Below are positions 27,169 to 36,457 of a stretch of DNA of 64,000 nucleotides, piece by piece. The DNA comes from an uncultured Clostridia bacterium. Lineage in GTDB: Bacteria > Bacillota > Clostridia > UBA1381 > UMGS1253. The first letter of the stretch is position 1. Each line of letters begins with the position of its first letter. A program made the position numbers and the translations under genes. The stretch covers positions 3,023-67,022 of the forward strand of contig CAKSHB010000005.1 in assembly GCA_934456295.1 (NCBI GenBank), read 5' to 3'. Below the pieces are notes generated by a model. It saw nothing but the letters and a program-made list of their open reading frames with translations, did no database searches and was not told where the DNA came from.

Positions 27169-29673
27169 TTATGCCGTACTGTTCGGATTTTTGTCAACCG
27201 AAATACTCACAAACCTGCTGTTTTCATCTTTTTGCATATTATCCTGCATATTTCTTAATATGTCATTAAGCCCGTCGGCACATTCGCATTTTATAATTAT
27301 TCTGTATCTGTATTTGTCTTTTATTTTCGATACAGACGATGCGGCAGGTCCGAGCAAAAGCGTTTTCTGTGCACACTTATCAAGTATTTTTCTTATTTGT
27401 GACGCGTATTTTTCTGCATACAGCCCCGTCACACGCTCATCTTTTCCGCTGAACAAAACTGTGACAATTTCGCAGAACGGCGGATAATTCATGGCGCGTC
27501 TGAGCTGTATTTCCTCCTCATAAAATCCTTTATAATCGTGATTTTTTGCATGCACAACCGCACTGTGCTCCGGCGTATATGTCTGCACAATCGCGCGTCC
27601 CTCCATATCGCCGCGTCCGGCGCGTCCGCATACCTGCATTATAAGGTCAAACGTTCTCTCGCCGCTTCGGTAATCATCTGTATACAAAGATGAATCCGCC
27701 GCAATAACCCCCACAAGCGTCACGTTATGAAAATCAAGTCCTTTTGACACCATTTGCGTGCCTATAAGCACGTCTGTTTTTTCTTTTTCAAACTTTTCCA
27801 GGAGCTTTTTGTGAGCGCTTTTTGTGTTTGTCGTATCAAAATCCATACGAACCGTACTCACGCCCTCAAACTTCTTTTTAAGCTCCTCCTCAAGCTTCTG
27901 TGTGCCCGCACCGAAATATTTTATATATTTGCTGCCGCACTCGGGACATACGCTGTAATTCTCATGCGTATATCCGCAGTAGTGGCACATCAGACGGTTT
28001 GTGTATCTGTGATATGTCATCGATATGTTGCAATGCGGACATTTTGCAACATAGCCGCAGCTTCGGCACGAAACAAACGTCGAAAATCCGCGTCTGTTCA
28101 AAAACAGTATGCTCTGCTGCCCATGCTCTATGTTATAAAGCAGCTCATGCGACAGCATATCGCCGAACATCGTGCGGTTACCTTTTTCAAGTTCTTCGCG
28201 CATATCCGTCACATACACCGTCGGCAGCTTCTGCGAATTATAGCGCGTATTCATCTCAATCAGCCCGTATTCGCCCGTTTTTGCCTTATAATAGCTCTCT
28301 ATGCTCGGTGTTGCCGACGCAAGCACACACACTGCCCCATGCTGTCCTGAACGAAACATCGCCGCATCGCGTGCATGATATTTTGGCGACATTTCCGATT
28401 TGTATGTGTATTCATGTTCCTCGTCAAGTATTATCACACCTATGTTGTCAAGCGGCGCAAAAACCGCGCTACGTGCCCCGACAACAACCCTCGCACCGCC
28501 ATGCTTTATCCTGCGCCATTCGTCATATCTCTCGCCGAGCGAAAGTCCGCTGTGAAGTATTGCAACACTTTCGCCGAAGCGTGACACAAAACGCTTTGTC
28601 ATAAGCGGTGTCAGCGATATTTCCGGCACAAGCACGATTGCCGTTTTGCCCTGTGAGAGCGCATGCTCTATGACGTGCATATATACCTCGGTTTTTCCCG
28701 AGCCTGTAACGCCGTGTATCAGAAAGGTTTCGCTTTTGCCGCTGTCCATCGACGCACACAGCGTTTTCTTTGCACTTTCCTGTTCGGCGGTAAGCTCTTT
28801 GAACCCTTCGCGTTTTTGGTTATTTTCCGATTTTTCCTCCGCGGCAGGGTCGCGCATAACCTCTTCGTCATACAGCCGCACAACGCCTTTTTTTTCAAGC
28901 GATACAAGCGCCGCATGCCCGGCAGATGCCGTTTGCAGCAAATCCGATACCGCAGCATGTTCCTTTGTACACAGCAAGTCGATTATTTCCGCCTGTTTCG
29001 GCGCTCTTGAAGACAGTTTCTCCGCCATGCGCTGCGCTTCGCCCTTATCGATACAAAGCTTTGCAAACCGAACCGTTCTCGTCTTTATGTCAACCTTGCT
29101 GCGCTGAAAAGTTTTTACTACACCTGCTTTTTCAAGCGCGGTTATATGCGCACGTATCGGCATACCGCACATCAGCTCCAGCTTTTTTGCCTCTGCCTCT
29201 CCGCGCTCATTTTCAAGTATTTCAACTATTCTTCGCCGTATATCGGCTTCCTCTTGTTTTTTCGTACCGGCGCTGTTTTGCAGAGAAATCATACCGAAAA
29301 AATCTTCCGCCCCGTTTTCTGTCAGACAGACCCATTTTTCAAAATCGGTCCGAGTGCCTGTCGGCATGAGCAGGCGCACTGCCTCAATATAACTGCAAAG
29401 CGTCTTTTCGCGCAGCCACGCTATAAGCTGTGCTCCCTTTTCATCAAACGCATCTTCACCGTCGGCCGTGCCGGCTATGTCTTTCAGCCTTTTTGCGTCC
29501 GTATGGCTCTTCAGCTCAAACACATATCCTTCGCACAGCATACTGCGGACACCGAACGGCACAATCACGCGCCGCCCTATATGCATTTCACCGCACAGCC
29601 GCTTGGGTACGCTGTAGTCGAAAATTCTGTCAACCTGCTTTGCGGTTTTTGAAACGATAACACCGACAAACAT
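27169..29673 (-). CDS. priA: Primosomal replication restart helicase PriA
   Basis: 834 aa, slightly longer than the E. coli protein. The N-terminal 3'-end-binding domain starts GVIVSKTAKQVDRIFDYSVP; the helicase core has Walker A GVTGSGKTEVY and ILDEEHEYTYKSE; between the motor halves are paired zinc-binding cysteine groups (CRSCGYVAKCPHC and CHYCGYTHENYSVCPEC). It restarts replication at stalled forks. In many Firmicutes coaBC lies between rpoZ and priA; here priA follows rpoZ directly. Confidence 0.97.
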   Translation of the reverse strand: MFVGVIVSKTAKQVDRIFDYSVPKRLCGEMHIGRRVIVPFGVRSMLCEGYVFELKSHTDAKRLKDIAGTADGEDAFDEKGAQLIAWLREKTLCSYIEAVRLLMPTGTRTDFEKWVCLTENGAEDFFGMISLQNSAGTKKQEEADIRRRIVEILENERGEAEAKKLELMCGMPIRAHITALEKAGVVKTFQRSKVDIKTRTVRFAKLCIDKGEAQRMAEKLSSRAPKQAEIIDLLCTKEHAAVSDLLQTASAGHAALVSLEKKGVVRLYDEEVMRDPAAEEKSENNQKREGFKELTAEQESAKKTLCASMDSGKSETFLIHGVTGSGKTEVYMHVIEHALSQGKTAIVLVPEISLTPLMTKRFVSRFGESVAILHSGLSLGERYDEWRRIKHGGARVVVGARSAVFAPLDNIGVIILDEEHEYTYKSEMSPKYHARDAAMFRSGQHGAVCVLASATPSIESYYKAKTGEYGLIEMNTRYNSQKLPTVYVTDMREELEKGNRTMFGDMLSHELLYNIEHGQQSILFLNRRGFSTFVSCRSCGYVAKCPHCNISMTYHRYTNRLMCHYCGYTHENYSVCPECGSKYIKYFGAGTQKLEEELKKKFEGVSTVRMDFDTTNTKSAHKKLLEKFEKEKTDVLIGTQMVSKGLDFHNVTLVGVIAADSSLYTDDYRSGERTFDLIMQVCGRAGRGDMEGRAIVQTYTPEHSAVVHAKNHDYKGFYEEEIQLRRAMNYPPFCEIVTVLFSGKDERVTGLYAEKYASQIRKILDKCAQKTLLLGPAASSVSKIKDKYRYRIIIKCECADGLNDILRNMQDNMQKDENSRFVSISVDKNPNSTA

Positions 29674-29714
29674 ACTTTCCTCCGAAATTTTTACACAAAC
29701 ACTCTATGCGGAGT

Positions 29715-30011
29715 TTATTCTTCCCCGCCGGATTTTTCCTCTTCAGCGCCTTTATCTGCCTCATCGGACGCCTCAATATCATCGCTAATATCTGCCGAAT
29801 TCATGTAGTCAAAATAGTAATTCTTAGGACGTGCCGTTACTTTGCCTTCATTTATTTCATCAATTGCCTTCAGTATCGCCTCGTCAAATCTGCCCGAATA
29901 TTCACCGTCACTCTCAGCACCGAGCTGGCGCGCACGGCGTGCCGTCAGAATGGCAAGCGAATATCTGGTTTTTGTTTTTTCAACAAGTTTTGCAATAGGG
30001 GGATAAATCAT
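29715..30011 (-). CDS. rpoZ: RNA polymerase omega subunit
   Basis: 98 aa. [25 protein letters not shown] and ILKAIDEINEGKV are family hallmarks. An acidic C-terminal tail of about 30 residues (many Glu, Asp and Ser) extends past the usual core. The ATG overlaps the gmk stop (ATGA), so they are coupled. Confidence 0.93.
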   Translation of the reverse strand: MIYPPIAKLVEKTKTRYSLAILTARRARQLGAESDGEYSGRFDEAILKAIDEINEGKVTARPKNYYFDYMNSADISDDIEASDEADKGAEEEKSGGEE

Positions 30012-30676
30012 GAGTTACACACCTCTTCTATAAATTTTGTATTTCTTTCCACGCGGCAATGCTCCGCGTCGATTATTGCCTCAAGTCTGCCCGCCGCTTT
30101 GTCTATATCGTCGTTCAGCAGAATATAGTTGTATTTTTCGATATTTGTAAATTCCCATGCGGCACGGCTGAGCCTCTCGGCAACAACCTCTGCCGGCTCG
30201 GTTCCTCGTTCCGTAAGCCTCTTTTTAAGCTCCTTCATCGACGGCGGCATAACAAAAACATATACGCCCTCGGGATATTTGCTGCGAACCTGCATTGCTC
30301 CCTGTACCTCAATTTCAAGGATTACGTTTTTGCCCTCATTCAGCATATCCTCAACCGCCTGTTTCGGCGTTCCGTAGTAATTTCCGCAGAAAACCGCGTG
30401 CTCAATAACGCCGCCTTCATCAATTTTCTTCCGAAATTCCTGCTCGCTTATGAAGTAATAGTGCACACCGTCAACCTCACCCTCGCGCGGAGAGCGCGTT
30501 GTTGCCGATACGGACAAAAACATGTCGCTGCGTCTTTCGAGCAGACGCTTGCATATCGTTCCCTTGCCCGCTCCCGACGGCCCCGACACAACAAGCAATA
30601 TGCCTTTTCCGCCGTTCAGCGCGGCGCCGCTTTTTTTACATGCACAGCAATTTTTATCGTTTACAGCCTCATTCAT
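30008..30676 (-). CDS. gmk: Guanylate kinase
   Basis: 222 aa from the ATG at 30676, which follows GGAGGA and overlaps the end of remA by 8 bases. P-loop [30 protein letters not shown] for GMP binding, and [14 protein letters not shown]. An unusual N-terminal extension of about 25 residues has a CCACKK cluster before the kinase core. Phosphorylates GMP to GDP. A longer frame to 30709 is rejected because it skips the ribosome binding site. Confidence 0.95.
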   Translation of the reverse strand: MNEAVNDKNCCACKKSGAALNGGKGILLVVSGPSGAGKGTICKRLLERRSDMFLSVSATTRSPREGEVDGVHYYFISEQEFRKKIDEGGVIEHAVFCGNYYGTPKQAVEDMLNEGKNVILEIEVQGAMQVRSKYPEGVYVFVMPPSMKELKKRLTERGTEPAEVVAERLSRAAWEFTNIEKYNYILLNDDIDKAAGRLEAIIDAEHCRVERNTKFIEEVCNS

Positions 30677-30941
30677 CGCCGTCGTCCTCCTCCGCTGCCG
30701 ATGCCGCATTTCCGCTGAGCCTGTTTGCGACAGTTTCAGGCTGAAGCGCCGACAATATAATATGTTCGCTGTCCGTCACCACAACGGCGCGCGTACGGCG
30801 GCCGAATGTTGCATCGATAAGCACGCCTTTGTCACGCGCCTCCTGCACAATACGCTTTATCGGCGCCGACTCGGGGCTTACAATCGCTATAACGCGGTTT
30901 GCCGCCACTATGTTTCCAAAACCTATGTTTATAAGCTTCAT
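30669..30941 (-). CDS. remA: RemA-family DNA-binding regulator (DUF370)
   Basis: 90 aa beginning [20 protein letters not shown], then [37 protein letters not shown] and [12 protein letters not shown], nearly invariant in the family. RemA activates biofilm matrix genes in Bacillus; its role in Clostridia is less clear. ATG at 30941 chosen over an in-frame GTG nine bases upstream because AAAGGA would overlap the latter. First of the remA-gmk-rpoZ overlap chain, downstream of yicC. Confidence 0.95.
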   Translation of the reverse strand: MKLINIGFGNIVAANRVIAIVSPESAPIKRIVQEARDKGVLIDATFGRRTRAVVVTDSEHIILSALQPETVANRLSGNAASAAEEDDGDE

Positions 30942-31012
30942 TTTTCTCACATCCTTTGTTAAGCTGTATTCGGATAAACTGCAAATGAAATCAGTAAACA
31001 GCGCTTTTTGCG

Positions 31013-31891
31013 CTATTCTATGTTCTGTACCTGTTCGCGCATTTTTTCAAGCTCCGCTTTAAGCTCCACAACAATTTTTGCCGTTTCGATATCGTTTGCC
31101 TTCGAGCCTATTGTGTTTATTTCGCGGTTCATCTCCTGTATGAGGAAATCAAGCTTTCGTCCGGCAGGCTCACCCGACGACAAAATACCCTCAAGCTCTG
31201 TGAAATGGCTTCTCAGACGCACCGTTTCTTCATCAACCGCCACTCTGTCGGCATATATCGCCGCCTCGGTAAGTATTCTCGATTCGTCTATATCTCTCGC
31301 CTCAAGAATTTCAAGCAGCTTGTTTGTGAGCCTCTGTCTGTATTCCTCCACACGCTGCGGCGACCGTTCCTCAACTTTCTCCACGAGTGTAAGCATATAT
31401 GCGGCGCGTGCTCTCACATCTGCCGCCATGCGCTCGCCCTCGCGTTCGCGCATCTGTATAAACTGTTCCGCCGCCGGCTTTAATGCCATAAGAACTATCT
31501 GCCATATTTCGTCCGCATTTTCCTCTTTTCTCTCCGACTGGAAAATGTCGTTAAATCTTGCAACCGACGAAACGCTTATATCGTCTTTGAGCGAAAAATC
31601 ATCGCGCAGCCTGCCCAGTGCCTCAATGTAGCTCTGCGCAAGCGCACCGTTCAGTATAATCTGCCTGTCGCTGTCGCCGTAGCTTTCCACCGATATGTAT
31701 ACATCAACTTTGCCGCGGCTTATATACTGTGATACATATTTTCGTACCATATCCTCCAGAAATCCGTAGTAACGCGGTACTTTTATGCTATAATCCGCGT
31801 ATCTGTGATTTACCGAGCGTATCTCCGCAACAACCCTTTTTGTGCCGAATATTCCCTCGGTATGACCGTATCCCGTCATGCTTTTAACCAA
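31013..31891 (-). CDS. yicC: YicC-family endoribonuclease
   Basis: 292 aa from a TTG at 31891 with GAGGTGA seven bases upstream. The start [12 protein letters not shown] matches the family N-terminus, and the C-terminal DUF1732 block [20 protein letters not shown] then [13 protein letters not shown] is present. YicC proteins are RNases with sRNA-linked roles in E. coli. The frame continues upstream to 32017 but that extension has no family similarity. Heads the long minus-strand block, with a promoter at 32057-32030. Confidence 0.93.
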   Translation of the reverse strand: MVKSMTGYGHTEGIFGTKRVVAEIRSVNHRYADYSIKVPRYYGFLEDMVRKYVSQYISRGKVDVYISVESYGDSDRQIILNGALAQSYIEALGRLRDDFSLKDDISVSSVARFNDIFQSERKEENADEIWQIVLMALKPAAEQFIQMREREGERMAADVRARAAYMLTLVEKVEERSPQRVEEYRQRLTNKLLEILEARDIDESRILTEAAIYADRVAVDEETVRLRSHFTELEGILSSGEPAGRKLDFLIQEMNREINTIGSKANDIETAKIVVELKAELEKMREQVQNIE

Positions 31892-32029
31892 TTTATTCAC
31901 CTCAAACCGCCGTATCTGCGGCAGCAATGTCTGAACCCATGCCGCCAACGGCTTTTTTAACAACATATTTTTTATAATGTTTTCGTCAATCACAAATGCG
32001 CTTGCATTTGGTAACATATACGGTAAATA

Positions 32030-32057
32030 TTATAACACAACCGCTTAAAAATTGCAA
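32030..32057 (-). promoter_or_regulatory. Sigma-A promoter of the yicC operon
   Basis: Minus strand TTGCAA (32057-32052), 16-base spacer, TATAAT (32035-32030), giving a leader of about 130 nt before yicC. Confidence 0.6.
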
Positions 32058-32095
32058 CCGATTTGAACTTTTTTAGCTATGTATTGTCTTTTATA

Positions 32096-32124
32096 TTGAT
32101 TTTTTGCAAAAATTGCAGTATAAT
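32096..32124 (+). promoter_or_regulatory. Sigma-A promoter of an AraC regulator
   Basis: TTGATT (32096-32101), 17-base spacer, TATAAT (32119-32124). Confidence 0.65.
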
Positions 32125-32197
32125 TCAATTAGCAGGTATTTTTCGGGCATATATTTTTAATTTGTTGTAATAAATTTCATGTCAGGTGGTGTTTGCC

Positions 32198-33031
32198 GTG
32201 TCAAATTTTACAAAGGTTTCCCTCGAAGGAGATACAATTACTTTTTACAACACCGATTCAGACATAAACTCGCTTTTTGAAATAAAATATGTCGGATATA
32301 CAAATCCCGACTCCGCACAGTCTATTTCTCGTGAAGGCTCATCGCCCTCAACCTCTGTCGAATATGTGCTGAGCGGCAAAGGATATCTGACCGCAAACGA
32401 CAAAAAATATTCCTTTGCGGCAGGCGACTGTATACTTATGAAGCACCATTCCCACTATAAACTTGACCCCGATGAAACAGACCCGCCCGAAAAAATATGG
32501 ATATGCGTGCTCGGAACTCTTCCGGACATTCTTATGGACGCATACGGGCTGAACGGAGATACCCTTATTTCTCATGCGGACATAAAAGACGAACTTATGC
32601 AAATACATTCCATCGCAAAACAAAATATGGACACTGCCGCTGCGGCGCCGATTTTTCATTCCGCTGTAATAAAAATGTCTGCCGCTCTCGGGAATATGCC
32701 GAAAACAGCCGGAAAAAGCGAAATTTCGGAAAAAGTATACGAAATTATAAACAAAAACGTTTTCGGCGATTTATGCTTAGATGACATTGCGGCAAAATTT
32801 TTTATGAGCAAAGTGCAGCTTATACGTGTATTCAAGCATGATTTCGGCGTTACTCCGTACAGATATTTTCTTGTGAGGAAAATTGATGTGGCAAAAGAGC
32901 TTCTGCGCGATACAAATATGTCTGTAAAATCTATCGGCGAAAAACTCAGTTTCAGCGATGAACACTATTTTTCAAAAATATTCAAACGCATTGCCGGAAC
33001 ACCCCCCGGAAAATACAGAAAAAAGCTCTGA
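32198..33031 (+). CDS. AraC-family transcriptional regulator
   Basis: 277 aa from the GTG at 32198, which has AGGTGGT nine bases upstream; an in-frame GTG at 32186 overlaps that ribosome binding site. The N-terminal half is a cupin sensor (VEYVLSGKGYLTANDKKY, FAAGDCILMKHHSHYKL). The C-terminal AraC domain has LDDIAAKFFMSKVQLIRVFK and VKSIGEKLSFSDEHYFSKIFK, ending GTPPGKYRK. No carbohydrate gene is adjacent: it lies between yicC and nrdD, so its target is unknown. Confidence 0.88.
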   Translation: MSNFTKVSLEGDTITFYNTDSDINSLFEIKYVGYTNPDSAQSISREGSSPSTSVEYVLSGKGYLTANDKKYSFAAGDCILMKHHSHYKLDPDETDPPEKIWICVLGTLPDILMDAYGLNGDTLISHADIKDELMQIHSIAKQNMDTAAAAPIFHSAVIKMSAALGNMPKTAGKSEISEKVYEIINKNVFGDLCLDDIAAKFFMSKVQLIRVFKHDFGVTPYRYFLVRKIDVAKELLRDTNMSVKSIGEKLSFSDEHYFSKIFKRIAGTPPGKYRKKL

Positions 33032-33055
33032 CACAGCCGGCAGCATGTGCACGGT

Positions 33056-33071
33056 GCACAATATATTGTGT
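33056..33071. promoter_or_regulatory. NrdR box upstream of nrdD
   Basis: GCACAATATATTGTGT agrees at 15 of 16 positions with the NrdR consensus ACACWATATATWGTGT as I recall it. NrdR represses ribonucleotide reductase genes when dATP is high. Confidence 0.7.
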
Positions 33072-33097
33072 CTGTAATCTAAATTTAACAAAATTAT

Positions 33098-33113
33098 ATA
33101 CGATATATGATTT
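33098..33113. promoter_or_regulatory. Second, weaker NrdR-like box
   Basis: ATACGATATATGATTT matches the same consensus at 11 of 16 positions. Its centre is 42 bases from that of the first box, close to four helical turns, as expected for tandem NrdR sites. Confidence 0.4.
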
Positions 33114-33180
33114 CATAAGAAAAACGGCGAAAACATGAGCTTTATAATGAATATATATATTTTTTGCCTGTTTTTCAGCC

Positions 33181-33233
33181 TTGATACGTTTTTTTTGTGT
33201 GGTACAATAGATATTACTAAATATTGTACCACA
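33181..33233 (+). promoter_or_regulatory. nrdD promoter overlapped by a 12-bp inverted repeat
   Basis: TTGATA (33181-33186), 16-base spacer, TACAAT (33203-33208). TGTGGTACAATA (33198-33209) and TATTGTACCACA (33222-33233) are perfect inverted arms 12 bases apart; the left arm contains the -10. This is more likely an operator than an RNA hairpin, since the left arm would not be transcribed. Confidence 0.6.
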
Positions 33234-33305
33234 TTTTATTTTTTACATTTTTTCATACAATATAGAGCGGAATATAAACAAATTATACCGGGAGGGGATT
33301 TAAAA

Positions 33306-35393
33306 ATGATTTCGGCAGTAAGAAAAAGGGACGGGCGGCTCGAGAAATTTTCGCCCGAAAAAATTACATGGGCAATTTTTAAGGCAGCAAACGCTGTCGG
33401 CGGAAATGATTTTGAAAAGGCGGAGGGGCTTTGCAGACAGGTCAGCGAACAGCTCGACAAAAAATACACAAACTGCACTCCCGACATCGAATCAATACAG
33501 GATATCGTCGAAAAAGTTCTTATCGAAAACGGTCACGCTCAGACCGCAAAGGCATACATACTTTACCGCGAAAAGCGCAAGGGTGCGCGTGAAATAAATG
33601 CGCTTATAGGCGCAACAATCGATATGTTCTCCGACTATCTCGGCGACAAAGACTGGCACATTCAGGAAAATGCCAACACGCAGAAGAGCATAAACGGACT
33701 CAACAACTATGTGCGCGAAACTTTTACAAAAAAGTACTGGCTTCATGAGATATATCCCGACGAAGTGCGTGAGGCGCATGAAAACGGCGATGCGCATATT
33801 CATGACCTCGGCTTTTTCGGTCCGTACTGTGCCGGCTGGGATTTGCGCCAGCTTCTTACAGACGGCTTCGGCGGCGTATACGGCAAGGTTGAAAGCGGTC
33901 CGGCAAAGCATCTGCGTTCATTCCTCGGTCAGATTGTAAACTCTACCTTCACCACACAGGGCGAAACTGCGGGCGCACAGGCATGGTCGAGTTTTGACAC
34001 ATACTGCGCTCCGTTTATCCGCTATGATAATATGACATATGAAATGGTGCGCCAGTGCTTGCAGGAGTTCATTTTTAACATAAATGTTCCCACGCGCGTC
34101 GGCTTCCAGTGCCCGTTCTCAAACCTCACTTTTGATATCAAGGTTCCTTCAACGCTGCGCGATGACAACGTAATAATCGGCGGAAAGCTTATGGCTGAAA
34201 AATACGGCGATTTCCAGAAAGAGATGGATATGTTCAACAAAGCGTTCTGCGACGTAATGCTTGAGGGTGACTCAAAGGGAAGAGTTTTCACCTTCCCCAT
34301 TCCCACAATCAACATCACAAAGGATTTTGACTGGGACAGCGATGTTGTTGACTCATTCATGGAAATTACATGCAAATACGGCATACCGTACTTTGCAAAC
34401 TATATAAACTCAGACCTGTCACCCGAGGACGCGGTATCCATGTGCTGCCGTCTGCGCCTTGATACGACCGAACTGCGCAAACGCGGCGGCGGTCTGTTCG
34501 GTTCAAACCCCATGACAGGCTCTATCGGCGTATATACCATAAATCTGCCAAGAATAGGCTATCTCTCCTCTTCTATGAGCGAGTTTAAGGCAAGACTCTG
34601 GAAACTTGTTCAAATCGGCAAAACCTCGCTTGAAATCAAGCGCAAAATCATTGAGGATCAGTCCGAAAAGGGACTTTATCCCTATGCAACACACTATCTG
34701 CGCAACATAAAGGCACGCACGGGCGAATACTGGTTCAACCATTTTAACACAATCGGAATTGTGGGTATGAACGAAGCATGCGAAAACTTTATGGGCAAAG
34801 ATTTGACAACTCCCGAAGGTCAGCAGTTCGCGCTCGAAATAATGCATTACCTGCGCGAACAGATGATTGAAATACAGCAGGAAACAGGTCATTTCTACAA
34901 CCTTGAGGCAACTCCTGCCGAGGGAACGTCATACAGAATGGCTGAAATGGACAAAAAACGCTATCCCGACATCATCACGGCCGGCGGCGACGTACCCTAT
35001 TACACAAATTCCTCCCAGCTTCCCGTCGGCTATACCGATGATGTGTTTGAGATGATGGAGCTTCAGGACGAATTGCAGTCGCTGTATACGGGCGGTACGG
35101 TTCAGCATTTGTATCTCGGTGAAAAAATTGATGACATTGAGGTGTGCAAAAACCTCATAAAGAAGATTTTCACACGCTATAAAATGCCGTATATCTCGAT
35201 TACGCCGACCTTCAGCATATGCAACGAACACGGTTATATCGCCGGCGAACACTTTAAATGCCCCGAATGCGGAAAGGACGCCGAGGTATGGTCGCGTGTT
35301 ACGGGCTATCTGCGTCCTGTTCAAAACTACAACATCGGCAAAAAACAGGAGTATAAGGACAGAAAAATGCTTGTTGTTGAGAAAAAAGCGTAA
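33306..35393 (+). CDS. nrdD: Anaerobic (class III) ribonucleoside-triphosphate reductase
   Basis: 695 aa from the ATG at 33306 with GGGAGGGG upstream. An N-terminal ATP cone (ISAVRKRDGRLEKFSPEKIT) gives allosteric control by dATP/ATP. The glycyl-radical barrel follows, and at the C-terminus a zinc site (Cys in SICNEHG and CPECGKD) precedes the radical loop SRVTGYLRP, whose glycine carries the radical. It makes dNTPs without oxygen. The frame to 33135 upstream is leader sequence. Partner activase nrdG is 156 bases downstream. Confidence 0.97.
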   Translation: MISAVRKRDGRLEKFSPEKITWAIFKAANAVGGNDFEKAEGLCRQVSEQLDKKYTNCTPDIESIQDIVEKVLIENGHAQTAKAYILYREKRKGAREINALIGATIDMFSDYLGDKDWHIQENANTQKSINGLNNYVRETFTKKYWLHEIYPDEVREAHENGDAHIHDLGFFGPYCAGWDLRQLLTDGFGGVYGKVESGPAKHLRSFLGQIVNSTFTTQGETAGAQAWSSFDTYCAPFIRYDNMTYEMVRQCLQEFIFNINVPTRVGFQCPFSNLTFDIKVPSTLRDDNVIIGGKLMAEKYGDFQKEMDMFNKAFCDVMLEGDSKGRVFTFPIPTINITKDFDWDSDVVDSFMEITCKYGIPYFANYINSDLSPEDAVSMCCRLRLDTTELRKRGGGLFGSNPMTGSIGVYTINLPRIGYLSSSMSEFKARLWKLVQIGKTSLEIKRKIIEDQSEKGLYPYATHYLRNIKARTGEYWFNHFNTIGIVGMNEACENFMGKDLTTPEGQQFALEIMHYLREQMIEIQQETGHFYNLEATPAEGTSYRMAEMDKKRYPDIITAGGDVPYYTNSSQLPVGYTDDVFEMMELQDELQSLYTGGTVQHLYLGEKIDDIEVCKNLIKKIFTRYKMPYISITPTFSICNEHGYIAGEHFKCPECGKDAEVWSRVTGYLRPVQNYNIGKKQEYKDRKMLVVEKKA

Positions 35394-35444
35394 TCCGAGA
35401 AAAACAGCAGGTTGATAAAAAAGTATAATCACATAACAGCTTTC

Positions 35445-35479
35445 ATGCGGTCGCAAAACATACTGCGGCCGCATATTTT
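35445..35479 (+). terminator. Hairpin between nrdD and nrdG, possible attenuator
   Basis: ATGCGGTCGC (35445-35454) pairs with GCGGCCGCAT (35465-35474) with one G-T, followed by ATTTT. The tail is weak, so read-through to nrdG is likely. Confidence 0.45.
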
Positions 35480-35549
35480 CACTTTTTGCTTTAATAATCG
35501 CTTTTATTTTAAATAACCGCCGTATGTAACGGCAGAACGGAGCTTTTTT

Positions 35550-36230
35550 ATGCAGATTGCAGGATTTGTACCAAACTCGTTTGTTGATTATCCCGGCAAA
35601 ATCGCCGCACTGGTCTTTGCTCCGGGGTGCAATATGAACTGTGTCTACTGCCACAACTACCACCTTTTAAAGCGCGATGCGTCAAAGGTGCTATATAATC
35701 CGCGCTCCATACTTGCCGACCTTGAGCGCAAACAGGGGTTTGTCGATGCTCTTGTTCTCACAGGCGGCGAACCGACGCTGCAGCTGAAGCTTTCCGAATT
35801 TGCCGCAGAGGTGAAAAAGCTCGGTTTTCTCGTAAAGCTTGATACAAACGGTACAAATCCTCAGGTTATTTCGGACATGCTCGATAAAGAGCTGCTCGAT
35901 TACATTGCCATGGATTTAAAAGCGCCGTTTGAAAAATATGAGCAGGTATGCGGCAAAAGCGTTGATGTCGGAAAAATAAAAAAATCCATCGAAATTATTA
36001 TGTCATCTGGCATTGAAAACGAGTTCCGCACAACTTTTTGGCCAAAGCTTACAAAAGATGATATCCTTGAAACAGCGGGGTATGTTATCGGGGCAAAACG
36101 CTATACGCTTCAGCAATACCGCAAAACCGAACGCACCGAAGATACCGAGCCTCATCAGCGCTCATATGTGGCGGAATGCGGCGAAGAGCTTAAAGATAAA
36201 TTTGAAATTTTCCGCATATTGGGACTTTGA
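35550..36230 (+). CDS. nrdG: Anaerobic ribonucleotide reductase activating protein
   Basis: 226 aa radical SAM protein. Cluster cysteines Cys27, Cys31 and Cys34 in CNMNCVYC, the GGEPTL motif near residue 75 and the start FVPNSFVDYPGKIAALVFAPG fit the larger NrdG class common in Clostridia. It generates the glycyl radical on NrdD using SAM. Start ATG follows ACGGAG. Confidence 0.93.
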   Translation: MQIAGFVPNSFVDYPGKIAALVFAPGCNMNCVYCHNYHLLKRDASKVLYNPRSILADLERKQGFVDALVLTGGEPTLQLKLSEFAAEVKKLGFLVKLDTNGTNPQVISDMLDKELLDYIAMDLKAPFEKYEQVCGKSVDVGKIKKSIEIIMSSGIENEFRTTFWPKLTKDDILETAGYVIGAKRYTLQQYRKTERTEDTEPHQRSYVAECGEELKDKFEIFRILGL

Positions 36231-36289
36231 TACATTATATCCAAACGTTATATATTTAACATAATATTATATTTTTGCAGATAATTTTC

Positions 36290-36318
36290 TTGACACCGTA
36301 ATATTAAAATGATACAAT
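36290..36318 (+). promoter_or_regulatory. Consensus promoter of the GntR/LacI-type regulator
   Basis: TTGACA (36290-36295), 17-base spacer, TACAAT (36313-36318), leaving a leader of about 130 nt. Confidence 0.75.
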
Positions 36319-36332
36319 CTTTTCATAGCCAA

Positions 36333-36432
36333 AGATTTTTGCCTTCGGCGAAATGATGATGCGCAAAAATCTCCTTTATTTTCATGCTGCACCAGAGGAG
36401 ATTTGAATTAATTACCGCTTATGCCGGTGCAG
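36333..36432 (+). promoter_or_regulatory. Structured 5' leader with alternative hairpins and a possible pseudoknot
   Basis: Hairpin A pairs AGATTTTTGC (36333-36342) with GCAAAAATCT (36363-36372). Stem B pairs AAATCTCCTTT (36367-36377) with AGAGGAGATTT (36394-36404) and excludes A. Stem C pairs CTGCACC (36387-36393), in the loop of B, with GGTGCAG (36426-36432), so B and C together form an H-type pseudoknot. It ends 25 bases before the start codon, just upstream of the ribosome binding site. I do not recognise it as a known riboswitch. Confidence 0.5.
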
Positions 36433-36457
36433 GGCAAGGAATGATAGGAGATTATGT

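Noticed and set aside
27754..28604. Two long plus-strand frames of 198 and 234 codons
   Set aside because: Antisense to priA, low-complexity composition, no ribosome binding site.
33199..33232. RNA hairpin terminator before nrdD
   Set aside because: The left arm contains the -10 and would not be transcribed; there is no T run after the right arm.
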